Shown: positions 51,005 through 59,650, counted from the stretch's first letter. The stretch is 64,000 bases of DNA from Pseudomonas sp. TH41 (GCF_016650695.1 NZ_JAEKFH010000008.1:1-64000), one strand, 5' to 3'. The notes: generated by a model from the sequence alone, not told the origin. Program-made: numbers and translations.

Positions 51005-52442
51005 AACTTCCTCCTGCGTTTTGTCGCGATGGCAGATTTTTGAACGCGGCCAGCGCTCGCAGGCGCGAAGTACTGAGATTGACCATGGGTGGGGGATAAT
51101 CCACCCCGCCGAATAACCCGCCAAGGTTTGCCGGATTATGCACATCTTTTTCGTTCAGGCCGGCCAGCTCCGGGAGCCAGTGCTTGATGAACACACCTTC
51201 GGCATCGAATTTTTCCGATTGGCTCAGTGGGTTGAAAATCCGGAAGTAGGGGGCCGAGTCGGTGCCCGTGGAGGCACTCCACTGCCAGCCCCCGTTGTTC
51301 GCCGCCAAGTCACCATCGATCAGATGACGCATGAAAAAACGCTCGCCTTCGCGCCAGTCGATCAGCAGGTTCTTGGTCAGGAACATCGCCACCACCATGC
51401 GCAAGCGGTTGTGCATCCAGCCGGTTTCGAGCAATTGGCGCATGGCCGCGTCGATGATCGGCAAGCCCGTGCGGGCTTGCTGCCAGGCCAGGAGTTCTTC
51501 CGGGGCATCGCGCCAGGCCAGCGCTTCGGTTTCCGGGCGAAAGGCGCGATGGCGAGAGACCCGCGGGTAGCCCACCAGAACGTGTTTGTAGAATTCGCGC
51601 CAAAGCAACTCGTTGATCCAGGTAACGGCGCCGACCTTGCCGCTTTCGAACTCGCCCTGATTGCTTTGCACGGCGGCATGCAGGCACTGGCGAGGGGAAA
51701 TCACCCCGGCCGCCAGATACGCCGAGAGCTGGCTGGTGCCGGGTTTCCCCGGGAAATCCCGTTCGTTGCTGTAGTCGTCGATTTGGGCGTCGATGAAGGT
51801 GTCGAGACGGCGAAGCGCTTCGGCTTCACCGGCCGGCCAGAGGGCACGCAACCTGTCGCTGGGCGTCTCGAAACCCTCGACGGTTGAGGGAACGTTGTCG
51901 CTGTCGATGTTCAACGGTGCCTGAGCCCCGGGTTTGTGCACCAGACTCGGCAACGAACGACGCAGACGGTCGTAGCAGACTTTGCGGAACTGACTGAAGA
52001 CCTGGAACCAGGTGCCGGTTTTGGTCAGCACGGTGCCGGGTTTGAACAGCAGTTGATCGAGGTAGCGGTGAAAATCGATACCCTCGGCGTTCAGCGTGTC
52101 GGCCACCGCTGCATCACGGCGGGTTTCATCAAGCCCGTATTCCTCGTTGACGTGTACCGCGTCGATTTTCAGCTGCCGGCACAGATCGAGCAAAACCTCG
52201 GGTGCTTCATCCCAGCGCGGTGCCTTGCGGATCAGCAGCGGAATGTTCAGTTCGCCCAGCATACGGCTCAACTCGCTCAAGTTGCGCAGCCAGAAATCCA
52301 CTTTGCATGGCGCATCGTCGTGCTCTCGCCATTGCTGCGGGCTCAGCAGATACACCGCGACGCTCGGGCCGAGGGCTGTCGCGGCCGAAAGGGCGGTGTT
52401 GTCGTGTAGGCGCAAGTCGCTGCGTAGCCAGATCAGTTGCAT
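50940..52442 (-). CDS. phrB: Deoxyribodipyrimidine photolyase
   Basis: 500 residues: class I CPD photolyase that repairs UV dimers with blue light. The N-terminal antenna-domain 'MQLIWLRSDLRLHDNTALSA', the FAD-domain signature 'RMVVAMFLTKNLLIDWREGE' and 'ANNGGWQWSASTGTDSAPYF' are clear. The C-terminus carries about 20 extra residues ('YERLPAALYPAVRGPGHRLS') that overlap the NTF2-like remnant in another frame; the deletion there may have changed where phrB ends. ATG at 52442 preferred to the upstream frame. Downstream of the MerR gene and probably in its operon. Confidence 0.93.
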   Translation of the reverse strand: MQLIWLRSDLRLHDNTALSAATALGPSVAVYLLSPQQWREHDDAPCKVDFWLRNLSELSRMLGELNIPLLIRKAPRWDEAPEVLLDLCRQLKIDAVHVNEEYGLDETRRDAAVADTLNAEGIDFHRYLDQLLFKPGTVLTKTGTWFQVFSQFRKVCYDRLRRSLPSLVHKPGAQAPLNIDSDNVPSTVEGFETPSDRLRALWPAGEAEALRRLDTFIDAQIDDYSNERDFPGKPGTSQLSAYLAAGVISPRQCLHAAVQSNQGEFESGKVGAVTWINELLWREFYKHVLVGYPRVSRHRAFRPETEALAWRDAPEELLAWQQARTGLPIIDAAMRQLLETGWMHNRLRMVVAMFLTKNLLIDWREGERFFMRHLIDGDLAANNGGWQWSASTGTDSAPYFRIFNPLSQSEKFDAEGVFIKHWLPELAGLNEKDVHNPANLGGLFGGVDYPPPMVNLSTSRLRALAAFKNLPSRQNAGGSYERLPAALYPAVRGPGHRLSL

Positions 52443-52476
52443 GGTGGTCCCCGCACGATCCATTCAAAAAGCACCT

Positions 52477-53418
52477 TTAAATAAGTCCACGCTGAACCAG
52501 GCCCTGATGAGCCGATAACGGATCTTCGGCCAGGAGCACGTCAGCGATCTCGGAAGTTCTGGCGGACAACTCGGCGTGGTGAATGCACACAGTTGGTCCG
52601 GCAATCATTTTTGGGCAACGGACACCGTTCAAAAGTTTCGGCAGCTGCGAAAGGTTCATGGCTTTGCTGGAATACAACAGTACGCCGCGGGCTTGCAGGT
52701 GATCGATCGCCAGCGCGAGTTCGCCGGCGGGAAGTGGCCAGTCGAACACCTCCACCGGGCAGTCGGAGCTACTGATCAGCCAGGCGGTGAGCCACAGCTG
52801 AGGTTCCAGTGGCAGGTCCGAGTGATTGATCAATAGCAGCGGCGCGGCGCGCAGCTGACGGTTGTTATGGTAGATGCGTGCGCCAAATTTGCTGCGCAAC
52901 CAGGAACAGAAAAACACCCGCTCCATCTGCGCGCCGAACTGGCCTTGCCAGCGTTGTTCGAGTTCCGTCAGCAATGGCATTAGCAGCTGTTCGCACAAAG
53001 TCCGTGGCGGGTATAGCGCCATTGCCTGGTTGACCGTGTCGTCGAGGGTGCGTTCGGTCAGTTGAGTGACCGCTTGCAGCAGCGTGTGACGCAACACTTG
53101 CCAGTCGTTTCCGGCCGATTCGGTAAAGGCTTGCGGGGTGTCGAGCAGTGGCTTGACCTGGCTGACGGCCACGCCGCGATTAAGCCAGGTGAGAATCATC
53201 AAAATGCGTTGCACATGGTCGGTGCTAAACAGCCGGTGCCCCTTGGGCGTACGTTGCGGCACGATCAGGCCATATCGCCGTTCCCAGGCGCGTAGCGTGA
53301 CGGCGTTGACGCCCGTCTGTCGCGCCACTTCACGGATCGGCAACCAGCCTTCGTCGAGGGCTGTCTTGAAGTCAGCGCCGAGATCTTCGTGGGCACTCGT
53401 GTCGAGTCGGGTTTTCAT
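52477..53418 (-). CDS. MerR/LitR-family regulator without cobalamin-binding motifs
   Basis: 313 residues. N-terminal MerR helix-turn-helix at about 27-63 ('IREVARQTGVNAVTLRAWER' then 'RYGLIVPQRTPKGHRLF') and a C-terminal part with the helical and Rossmann-like layout of CarH/LitR photoreceptors. The CarH cobalamin motifs are absent: after Trp in 'QRWQGQFGAQMERVF' the EH pair is missing and no DxHxxG is found. That matches class II LitR proteins, which rely on a separate light sensor. Start overlaps the ybgA stop (TAATG). Likely controls the flanking TGTACA sites (inference). Confidence 0.82.
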   Translation of the reverse strand: MKTRLDTSAHEDLGADFKTALDEGWLPIREVARQTGVNAVTLRAWERRYGLIVPQRTPKGHRLFSTDHVQRILMILTWLNRGVAVSQVKPLLDTPQAFTESAGNDWQVLRHTLLQAVTQLTERTLDDTVNQAMALYPPRTLCEQLLMPLLTELEQRWQGQFGAQMERVFFCSWLRSKFGARIYHNNRQLRAAPLLLINHSDLPLEPQLWLTAWLISSSDCPVEVFDWPLPAGELALAIDHLQARGVLLYSSKAMNLSQLPKLLNGVRCPKMIAGPTVCIHHAELSARTSEIADVLLAEDPLSAHQGLVQRGLI

Positions 53419-54266
53419 TAGATCGCGTTTCGCAGGCTGAGACTTTCCGGATGGGGTTGCAGGTAAACCTGCTGCGCGATGTAGGGGTCCGGGTGTTGGC
53501 GCAAGTAATGTTTGAGCAGCGTCAACGGCACCACCAACGGGACGATGCCCTGATGATATTGGCCGATGACGAGCTGCATTGCCTGTTTGTCTTCAGCGCT
53601 GATGACCTGCTTGAAGTAACCACTGAGGTGTTGCAGCACGTTGGTGTGAGTGCGGCGAGTGGCACATTTTTTCAGTGCCGCCATCAGCTCGCTGAAATAG
53701 CGCGGGCCAATTTCGTCGGGATCGGCCCGGCCCATGTTGCCCAGCAAATGGCCCAGTGCTTTGTATTGCACCGGGTTGTGGGCCATCAGCAGGTATTTGT
53801 AGCGAGCGTGAAATTCGGTGAGGCCACGGCGAGTCAGGCCTTCTTGCCGCAGCTGCTGCCAGGCGCTGTACGCAAACACGCGGGTCAGGAAGTTTTCCCG
53901 CAGCACCGGGTTGTTGAGTCGGCCGTCTTCTTCCACCGGTAAATCCGGATGTTGCGTGCAGAAGGTCTGGGCATAGAGGCCACGGCCACCACCGTCCATG
54001 GGCGCGCCGTTGATGGAGTAGACCTTGACCCGATCCAGGCCGCACGAAAGCGATTTCTGCATGAAGATGTAGCCGCAGATATCAGCCAGCTCTGCCGCCA
54101 TTTTCTGGCCGATGGCGACTTCCGGGCAGACCGGAACGAAATCAAAGTACTTAGTGAGGAGGCGACTGCACAGCCGCGACGCCTTGTGCCCGCCGTTATA
54201 ACGCACCTCAGCCCCCATCAAGCAGGCGCTGATAGCAATTTTTGGTTTTTCGGGGGAATGGGGCAT
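53418..54266 (-). CDS. YbgA-family protein (DUF523 + DUF1722) with internal deletion
   Basis: 282 residues against ~318 usual. The N-terminal DUF523 part starts normally ('KIAISACLMGAEVRYNGGHK') up to 'PVCPEVAIG', then goes straight to 'KMAAELADICGYIFMQKSLS', skipping about 36 residues that normally include the 'GIPREPIRLV' segment. The C-terminal DUF1722 (about 170-282, 'KYLLMAHNPVQYKALGHLLG') is whole. The frame is kept, so a shortened protein could be made. Function of the family is not established, but it is often beside photolyase genes. First gene of the ybgA-merR-phrB-SDR unit. Confidence 0.82.
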   Translation of the reverse strand: MPHSPEKPKIAISACLMGAEVRYNGGHKASRLCSRLLTKYFDFVPVCPEVAIGQKMAAELADICGYIFMQKSLSCGLDRVKVYSINGAPMDGGGRGLYAQTFCTQHPDLPVEEDGRLNNPVLRENFLTRVFAYSAWQQLRQEGLTRRGLTEFHARYKYLLMAHNPVQYKALGHLLGNMGRADPDEIGPRYFSELMAALKKCATRRTHTNVLQHLSGYFKQVISAEDKQAMQLVIGQYHQGIVPLVVPLTLLKHYLRQHPDPYIAQQVYLQPHPESLSLRNAI

Positions 54267-54288
54267 CGGAGCACCTCAAATCTAAACC

Positions 54289-54363
54289 TGTACAGAAATG
54301 TAATTCTGTACAGCATGGACTTCATCATAGATTCAAAGGTGTACAAGTCAAATTGTTTGTACA
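54289..54363. promoter_or_regulatory. Four TGTACA boxes in two equal pairs
   Basis: TGTACA occurs at 54289, 54307, 54340 and 54358. Within each pair the spacing is exactly 18 bases, giving two 24-bp units of the form TGTACA-N12-TGTACA; the first also reads as a palindrome (TGTACAGAA...TTCTGTACA). They lie 23-97 bases upstream of the ybgA-merR-phrB unit. Consistent with binding sites for the cluster's MerR-type regulator. Confidence 0.65.
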
Positions 54364-54388
54364 AGTTTTTTGGATCGGTAAGCACTTC

Positions 54389-54485
54389 CTGTAGGAGCTG
54401 CCGAAGGCTGCGATCTTTTGATCTTGCATTGTTCGGAACCGCTAAAGATCAAGATCAAAAGATCGCAGCCTTCGGCAGCTCCTAC
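54389..54485. repeat. Paired inverted REP (CTGCCGAAGGCTGCGATC family)
   Basis: Facing CCTGTAGGAGCTGCCGAAGG... copies between the TGTACA operator region and the end of the FAD oxidoreductase gene. Confidence 0.9.
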
Positions 54486-54499
54486 CAGATTGATGCTGT

Positions 54500-55486
54500 T
54501 CATTGCAGATGCGCATGCAGGCGGCGGGCGGCTTCCTGGCCGCTGAGCCAGGCGCCTTCGACACGGCCGGACAAGCACCAGTCGCCACACACATACAGAC
54601 CCAGATCGGCATCTGCCAACACTCCCCATTCATGGCTGCTGGCGGGCCGGGCGTAGAGCCAGCGGTGGGCGAGGCTGAAGGTCGGGGCGGGCATGGCACT
54701 GTGCAGCAATTCGGCAAACGCACCGTGCAATTGCTCGATCACTGCTTCTTTGGGCAGGTCGATGTGTTGTCGGCTCCAGGCGCTGGTGGCGTGCAACACC
54801 CACGTGTCCAGTGTGTTGTCACGTCCGGGTTTGCTGCGGTTGCGAGCCAGCCAATCCAGCGGACTGTCCTGCACGAAGCAGCCTTCCATGGGCGTATCCA
54901 GCGGTGTATCGAACGCCAGCGCGATCGCCCAGGTCGGGTCCATTTTTACCCCGGCGGCGGCCCCGGCGAGTTTGGGGGCGGCGGCCAGCAGCGCAGTTGC
55001 CTGAGGGGCTGGCGCGGCGATGACGACATGACTGAATGGCCCATGAGTGAAGCCTTCGGCGTCCTGCAGGTGCCAGTGTTCTTCACCGCGATAGACCTCG
55101 GTGATCCGGCAGGCGAAATGCGCTTCCAGGTCGCCGAGCAGGCCGCGGGTGATGGCGCTCATGCGCGGCGTTCCGACCCAGCGAGTCTGCTCGTCCGGTG
55201 ACAGGTTGAGTTGACCGCCGTGGTAGGTGTACAGCTGCGGCGTCCATTCGGCGACCCAACCATTGGCTTGCCAGCGTTGGACTTCAGTGACAAAGCGGCG
55301 ATCGCGGGCAGTGAAATATTGCGCGCCCATGTCCAGAGCCCCCGCATCGCTGCGTTTGCTCGACATGCGTCCGCCACTGCCGCGGCTTTTATCAAAAAGT
55401 TGAACGACATGCCCGGCGTCCGTAAGGGCCTGGGCGGCTGAGAGCCCGGCGATGCCGGTGCCGATGATTGCGATAGGTACAGTCAT
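54500..55486 (-). CDS. FAD-dependent amine-oxidase-like oxidoreductase
   Basis: 328 residues. N-terminal FAD-binding 'IAIIGTGIAGLSAAQALTDA' (GxGxxG at 9-14) and 'FDKSRGSGGRMSSKR' with the second FAD contact. Related to renalase-like and amine oxidase flavoproteins; substrate unknown. Conserved companion of photolyase/LitR genes. ATG at 55486; a TTG at 55540 would start inside a TGTACA box. Confidence 0.87.
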   Translation of the reverse strand: MTVPIAIIGTGIAGLSAAQALTDAGHVVQLFDKSRGSGGRMSSKRSDAGALDMGAQYFTARDRRFVTEVQRWQANGWVAEWTPQLYTYHGGQLNLSPDEQTRWVGTPRMSAITRGLLGDLEAHFACRITEVYRGEEHWHLQDAEGFTHGPFSHVVIAAPAPQATALLAAAPKLAGAAAGVKMDPTWAIALAFDTPLDTPMEGCFVQDSPLDWLARNRSKPGRDNTLDTWVLHATSAWSRQHIDLPKEAVIEQLHGAFAELLHSAMPAPTFSLAHRWLYARPASSHEWGVLADADLGLYVCGDWCLSGRVEGAWLSGQEAARRLHAHLQ

Positions 55487-55506
55487 AGGGGCCTCGTTTA
55501 CCTTTC

Positions 55507-55539
55507 TGTACAGACTACGCCGTGGTTGAAACCTGTACA
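55507..55539. promoter_or_regulatory. Two TGTACA boxes between divergent FAD oxidoreductase and TIGR01777 genes
   Basis: TGTACA at 55507 and 55534 (27 bases apart), 20-50 bases upstream of the FAD oxidoreductase start. The same hexamer marks the ybgA-merR-phrB promoter, which suggests common control. Spacing differs from the 18 bases there. Confidence 0.55.
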
Positions 55540-55682
55540 ATATTGTTTTTTGGTATAACTTTTAGCGTTCTCGTTCTGACAGCTTGGCCTATTGTTAATC
55601 ACAGAGCCTGCCCGATACCAAAGATCCCTGCTTATAAAAATAGACTAGTGATCAGGGTAAAACGCCACGCGAGGAAGAAGTC

Positions 55683-56585
55683 ATGCACATATTGCTGACC
55701 GGCGGTACTGGTTTGATAGGACGTCAGCTCTGCCGACGCTGGTTGAGTCAGGGACATCACCTGACGGTCTGGAGTCGCAAGCCTGCAAAAGTCGCGAAAA
55801 TCTGTGGAGCACAAGTGCGTGGCATTGCCCGTCTCGAGGACATCGGTCAGGAATCGGTCGATGCAATTATCAATTTGGCGGGCGCCCCTATTGCTGACCG
55901 GCCCTGGACTCACAGGCGCAAAGCGTTGTTGTGGAGCAGCCGGATCACCCTGACCGAAACCCTGCTGGCCTGGCTCGAAAGCCGAGAACAGAAACCGCCG
56001 GTGTTGATCTCCGGTTCTGCAGTCGGTTGGTACGGGGACGGGGGGGAGCGAGAACTGACCGAGGACTCGCCTCCGGTCAACGAAGATTTCGCCAGTCAGT
56101 TGTGCATTGCCTGGGAGGAAACCGCCCAGCGTGCCGAAGCCTTGGGCGTGCGCGTCATCCTGATTCGCACCGGGCTAGTGTTGTCCGCCGAGGGCGGCTT
56201 TTTGTCGCGGCTGTTACTGCCGTTCAAACTGGGGCTGGGCGGGCCTATCGGCAATGGTCGGCAGTGGATGCCGTGGATCCATATCGAGGATCAAATCGCC
56301 CTGATTGATTTTCTCCTGCATCAGAATGATGCCCACGGTCCTTATAATGCCTGCGCGCCCAAACCGGTGCGCAATCGCACGTTCGCCAAGACGTTGGGCA
56401 GTGTGCTTCACCGCCCGGCATTCATGCCAATGCCGGCCTTCGCACTGAAGGTGGGCCTGGGCGAGTTGTCTTTGCTGTTGCTGGGGGGGCAGCGAGCCAC
56501 ACCGGTTCGTTTGCTGGCAGCAGGTTTCACTTTCCAGTTCACTGATTTGCGCGCGGCTCTGGATGACCTGTCCAGCCGCCTCTGA
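55683..56585 (+). CDS. TIGR01777-family sugar-nucleotide epimerase-like protein
   Basis: 300 residues, extended SDR of the YfcH/TIGR01777 group. 'ILLTGGTGLIGRQLCRRWL' gives the NAD(P) loop GGTGLIG at 7-13; 'AIINLAGAPIADRPWTHRRK' and 'SGSAVGWYGDGGERELTEDS' are diagnostic. GAGGAAG precedes the ATG. Thirteen bases before hemH, so probably co-transcribed. Divergent from the FAD oxidoreductase; role unknown. Confidence 0.9.
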   Translation: MHILLTGGTGLIGRQLCRRWLSQGHHLTVWSRKPAKVAKICGAQVRGIARLEDIGQESVDAIINLAGAPIADRPWTHRRKALLWSSRITLTETLLAWLESREQKPPVLISGSAVGWYGDGGERELTEDSPPVNEDFASQLCIAWEETAQRAEALGVRVILIRTGLVLSAEGGFLSRLLLPFKLGLGGPIGNGRQWMPWIHIEDQIALIDFLLHQNDAHGPYNACAPKPVRNRTFAKTLGSVLHRPAFMPMPAFALKVGLGELSLLLLGGQRATPVRLLAAGFTFQFTDLRAALDDLSSRL

Positions 56586-56598
56586 AATAGGATGTTGC

Positions 56599-57621
56599 AT
56601 GACCGATCACGCGTTGCTTCTGGTCAACCTGGGCTCACCTGCTTCCACTTCGGTGGCGGATGTGCGCAGCTACCTCAATCAATTTCTGATGGACCCGTAC
56701 GTCATCGACCTGCCATGGCCGGTGCGGCGTTTGCTGGTTTCGCTCATCCTGATCAAGCGTCCGGAACAGTCAGCCCATGCCTACGCGTCAATCTGGTGGG
56801 AGGAGGGCTCGCCGTTGGTGGTGCTCAGCCGTCGCCTGCAACAGGCCATGACCGCGAAATGGGCCCATGGTCCCGTTGAGTTGGCGATGCGTTATGGCGA
56901 GCCGTCCATTGAATCGAAACTGCTGCAGTTGATCGCGCAGGGCCACAAGCGAATCACCCTCGCGCCGCTTTATCCACAGTTCGCCGACAGCACGGTGACC
57001 ACGGTCATCGAGGAAGCCAAGCGAGTGGTGCGGGAGAAGAAACTCGATGTGCAGTTATCGATTCTTGAGCCGTTCTACGATCAGCCGGAATACCTCGATG
57101 CATTGGCAGCCAGCGCCAGGCCTTATCTGGAGCAGGATTTCGATCACCTGTTGCTGAGCTTTCATGGCTTGCCGGAGCGGCATCTGAAGAAGCTCAATCC
57201 GGGTCACAGTTTCGACGGTGGGGGCGATTGCTGCGCGGGTGCGCCGCCGGAAGTGGTTGCGACCTGTTATCGCGGCCAGTGTTTGCGCACCGCGGCGGAA
57301 TTTGCCAAACGCATGGGCTTGCCGGACGGCAAGTGGTCGGTGTCGTTTCAGTCGCGGCTGGGCCGGGCGAAATGGATCGAACCCTACACCGAAGCGCGCC
57401 TTGAAGAACTGGCCAAGAGCGGCGTGAAAAAGATTCTGGTGATGTGCCCGGCGTTCGTCGCCGATTGCATCGAGACGCTGGAAGAGATCGGTGATCGCGG
57501 GCTGGAGCAATTCCGCGAAGCGGGAGGGGAGGAGTTGGTGCTGGTGCCTTGCCTCAACGATAACCCGCAGTGGGCGCGGGCGTTGAATGCCTTGTGCGAA
57601 AGGGCACCGTTAGCCCTATAA
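56599..57621 (+). CDS. hemH: Ferrochelatase
   Basis: 340-residue enzyme inserting Fe2+ into protoporphyrin IX. 'ALLLVNLGSPASTSVADVRS' start, catalytic His189 in 'LLSFHGLPERHL' and a C-terminal 'CPAFVADCIETLEEI'. Between residues 200 and 228, where E. coli HemH has a short 'EGDDYPQRC' segment, there is a longer Cys-bearing loop (Cys211, 212, 223, 228). The ATG at 56599 is used, not the frame from 56563. Its place beside the photolyase cluster fits porphyrin phototoxicity control (inference). Confidence 0.95.
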   Translation: MTDHALLLVNLGSPASTSVADVRSYLNQFLMDPYVIDLPWPVRRLLVSLILIKRPEQSAHAYASIWWEEGSPLVVLSRRLQQAMTAKWAHGPVELAMRYGEPSIESKLLQLIAQGHKRITLAPLYPQFADSTVTTVIEEAKRVVREKKLDVQLSILEPFYDQPEYLDALAASARPYLEQDFDHLLLSFHGLPERHLKKLNPGHSFDGGGDCCAGAPPEVVATCYRGQCLRTAAEFAKRMGLPDGKWSVSFQSRLGRAKWIEPYTEARLEELAKSGVKKILVMCPAFVADCIETLEEIGDRGLEQFREAGGEELVLVPCLNDNPQWARALNALCERAPLAL

Positions 57622-57625
57622 AAGC

Positions 57626-57701
57626 ATCGCGAGCAGGCTCGCTCCCACAGGGGGCTTTGTAAACAATACAAATCCAATGTGGGAGCGAGCCTGCTCGCGA
57701 A
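57626..57701. repeat. Paired inverted REP (GCGAGC family, CCTGCTC variant)
   Basis: ATCGCGAGCAGGCTCGCTCC and facing GGGAGCGAGCCTGCTCGCGA between convergent hemH and uraA; the loop reads AGGCTC in place of AAGCTC. Confidence 0.88.
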
Positions 57702-57734
57702 AGCTATTTCACTGACAACTAATAAATCAAACCA

Positions 57735-59009
57735 TTACAACAACGGCTTGTCCGCCTGCTTGTGCTTCCAGCTGTCATTGCCTGGCAGCAGCAGGTTCAG
57801 CGCAATCGCCACCACCGCGCACAGCGCGATGCCTTTGAGACCGAAGTCGTCCGCACCCGTGCCGGTGCCGACCAGCATGCCGCCAATCCCGAACACCAGC
57901 GTCACCGACACAATCACCAGATTGCGTGCCTCAGCCAGGTCGATCTTGTGGCGAATCAGCGTGTTCATGCCGACTGCCGCGATCGAACCGAACAACAGGC
58001 ACAGAATCCCGCCCATCACCGGCACCGGAATGCTTTGCAGCAGTGCGCCGAACTTGCCGACAAACGCCAGGCTGATGGCAAAAATCGCCGCCCAGGTCAT
58101 GATTTTCGGGTTGTAGTTTTTGGTCAGCATCACCGCGCCCGTAACTTCGGCGTAGGTGGTGTTAGGCGGACCGCCGAACAAACCGGCTGCCGTGGTGGCA
58201 ATGCCATCGCCGAGCAGGGTGCGGTGCAGTCCCGGCTTTTTCAGGTAATCGCGACCGGTTACGCTACCCACGGCAATCACGCCGCCGATGTGCTCGATGG
58301 CCGGCGCCAGCGCCACTGGAACGATGAACAGAATCGCCTGCCAGTTGAACTCTGGTGCGGTGAAATGGGGTATCGCGAACCACGGTGCGGCAGCAATCTT
58401 CGCGGTATCGACCACGCCGAAGTAGAACGCCATGGCAAAACCGACCAACACGCCGGAGATGATCGGCACCAGGCGGAAAATGCCTTTGCCGAACACGGCG
58501 ACGATCAGCGTCGTCAGCAGCGCGGGCATCGAGATCAGCATCGCCGTTTGGTAATGGATCAGCTCAGTGCCGTCGCCGGCCTTGCCCATTGCCATGTTGG
58601 CGGCGATGGGCGCCATGGCCAGGCCGATGGAGATGATCACCGGGCCAATCACCACCGGTGGCAGCAAACGGTCGATGAAACCGGTGCCTTTGATTTTCAC
58701 CGCGAGGCCGAGGAAGGTGTAGACGAAACCGGCCGCCATCACACCGCCCATGGTCGCCGCGAGGCCGAACTGGCCCTTGGCGAGAATGATCGGGGTGATG
58801 AAGGCGAAGCTCGACGCCAGGAACACGGGCACCTGACGCCCGGTGACGATCTGGAACAGAATCGTCCCCAGGCCTGCGGTGAACAGCGCTACGTTCGGGT
58901 CGAGGCCGGTAATCAGCGGCATCAACACCAGGGCGCCGAAGGCCACGAACAGCATCTGCGCGCCAGACAGCACCGTGCGCCAGAGCGGATCGTTGAACTC
59001 TTGCTGCAT
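57735..59009 (-). CDS. uraA: Uracil:H+ permease
   Basis: 424-residue NCS2 transporter with about 14 membrane segments. 'FVAFGALVLMPLITGLDPNV', 'VPVALAPAIEHIGGVIAVGS' (substrate Glu) and 'GLFGGPPNTTYAEVTGAVML' mark the UraA group. The ATG at 59009 is nine bases after AAGGA; a GTG at 59015 is too close. Overlaps/abuts the upstream upp stop, so uptake and salvage are coupled. Confidence 0.93.
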   Translation of the reverse strand: MQQEFNDPLWRTVLSGAQMLFVAFGALVLMPLITGLDPNVALFTAGLGTILFQIVTGRQVPVFLASSFAFITPIILAKGQFGLAATMGGVMAAGFVYTFLGLAVKIKGTGFIDRLLPPVVIGPVIISIGLAMAPIAANMAMGKAGDGTELIHYQTAMLISMPALLTTLIVAVFGKGIFRLVPIISGVLVGFAMAFYFGVVDTAKIAAAPWFAIPHFTAPEFNWQAILFIVPVALAPAIEHIGGVIAVGSVTGRDYLKKPGLHRTLLGDGIATTAAGLFGGPPNTTYAEVTGAVMLTKNYNPKIMTWAAIFAISLAFVGKFGALLQSIPVPVMGGILCLLFGSIAAVGMNTLIRHKIDLAEARNLVIVSVTLVFGIGGMLVGTGTGADDFGLKGIALCAVVAIALNLLLPGNDSWKHKQADKPLL

Positions 59010-59011
59010 GG

Positions 59012-59650
59012 TCACGCGTCCTTCTGCTTGGTGCCGAAGATCTTGTCACCGGCATCGCCCAAGCCTGGGATGATGTAACCGTGTTCGTTCAGTTTCTCGT
59101 CAATGGAAGCGGTGTAGATGGTCACGTCCGGGTGAGCCTTTCCTACAGCGGCGATGCCTTCTGGCGCGGCCACCAGGACCATCGCGCGGATGTCGCGGCA
59201 ACCGGCTTTTTTCAGCAGGTCGATGGTGGCGACCATGGAACTGCCGGTGGCGAGCATCGGGTCGATGATCATCGCCAGGCGTTCGTTGATTTCCGGGACC
59301 AGTTTTTCCAGATACGTATGGGCCTGCAGTGTTTGTTCGTTGCGGGCCACGCCGACGGCGCTGACCTTGGCGCCCGGAATAAGGCTCAGCACGCCTTCAA
59401 GCATGCCGATACCGGCGCGCAGGATCGGCACCACGGTGATTTTCTTGCCGGCGATTTTCTCGACCGACACGGTGCCGCACCAGCCTTCGATATCGTAGGT
59501 TTCCAGCGGCAGGTCTTTGGTGGCTTCATAGGTCAGCAGGGCGCCGACTTCCTGAGCGAGCTCACGGAAATTCTTGGTGCTGATGTCTGCACGGCGCATT
59601 AGGCCAAGTTTATGACGGATCAGCGGATGGCGGATCTCGAGGATGGGCAT
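59012..59650 (-). CDS. upp: Uracil phosphoribosyltransferase
   Basis: 212 residues making UMP from uracil and PRPP. 'PLIRHKLGLMRRADISTKNF' start, 'PILRAGIGMLEGVLSLIPGA' and the PRPP loop 'IIDPMLATGSSMVATIDLL'. ATG at 59650 matches the family start 'MPILEIRHPL'. First of the upp-uraA pair. Confidence 0.96.
   Translation of the reverse strand: MPILEIRHPLIRHKLGLMRRADISTKNFRELAQEVGALLTYEATKDLPLETYDIEGWCGTVSVEKIAGKKITVVPILRAGIGMLEGVLSLIPGAKVSAVGVARNEQTLQAHTYLEKLVPEINERLAMIIDPMLATGSSMVATIDLLKKAGCRDIRAMVLVAAPEGIAAVGKAHPDVTIYTASIDEKLNEHGYIIPGLGDAGDKIFGTKQKDA

Noticed and set aside
54313..54500. Short ORF beginning ATGGACTTCATC downstream of the TGTACA boxes
   Set aside because: It runs through the REP pair and has no ribosome site; a chance frame.
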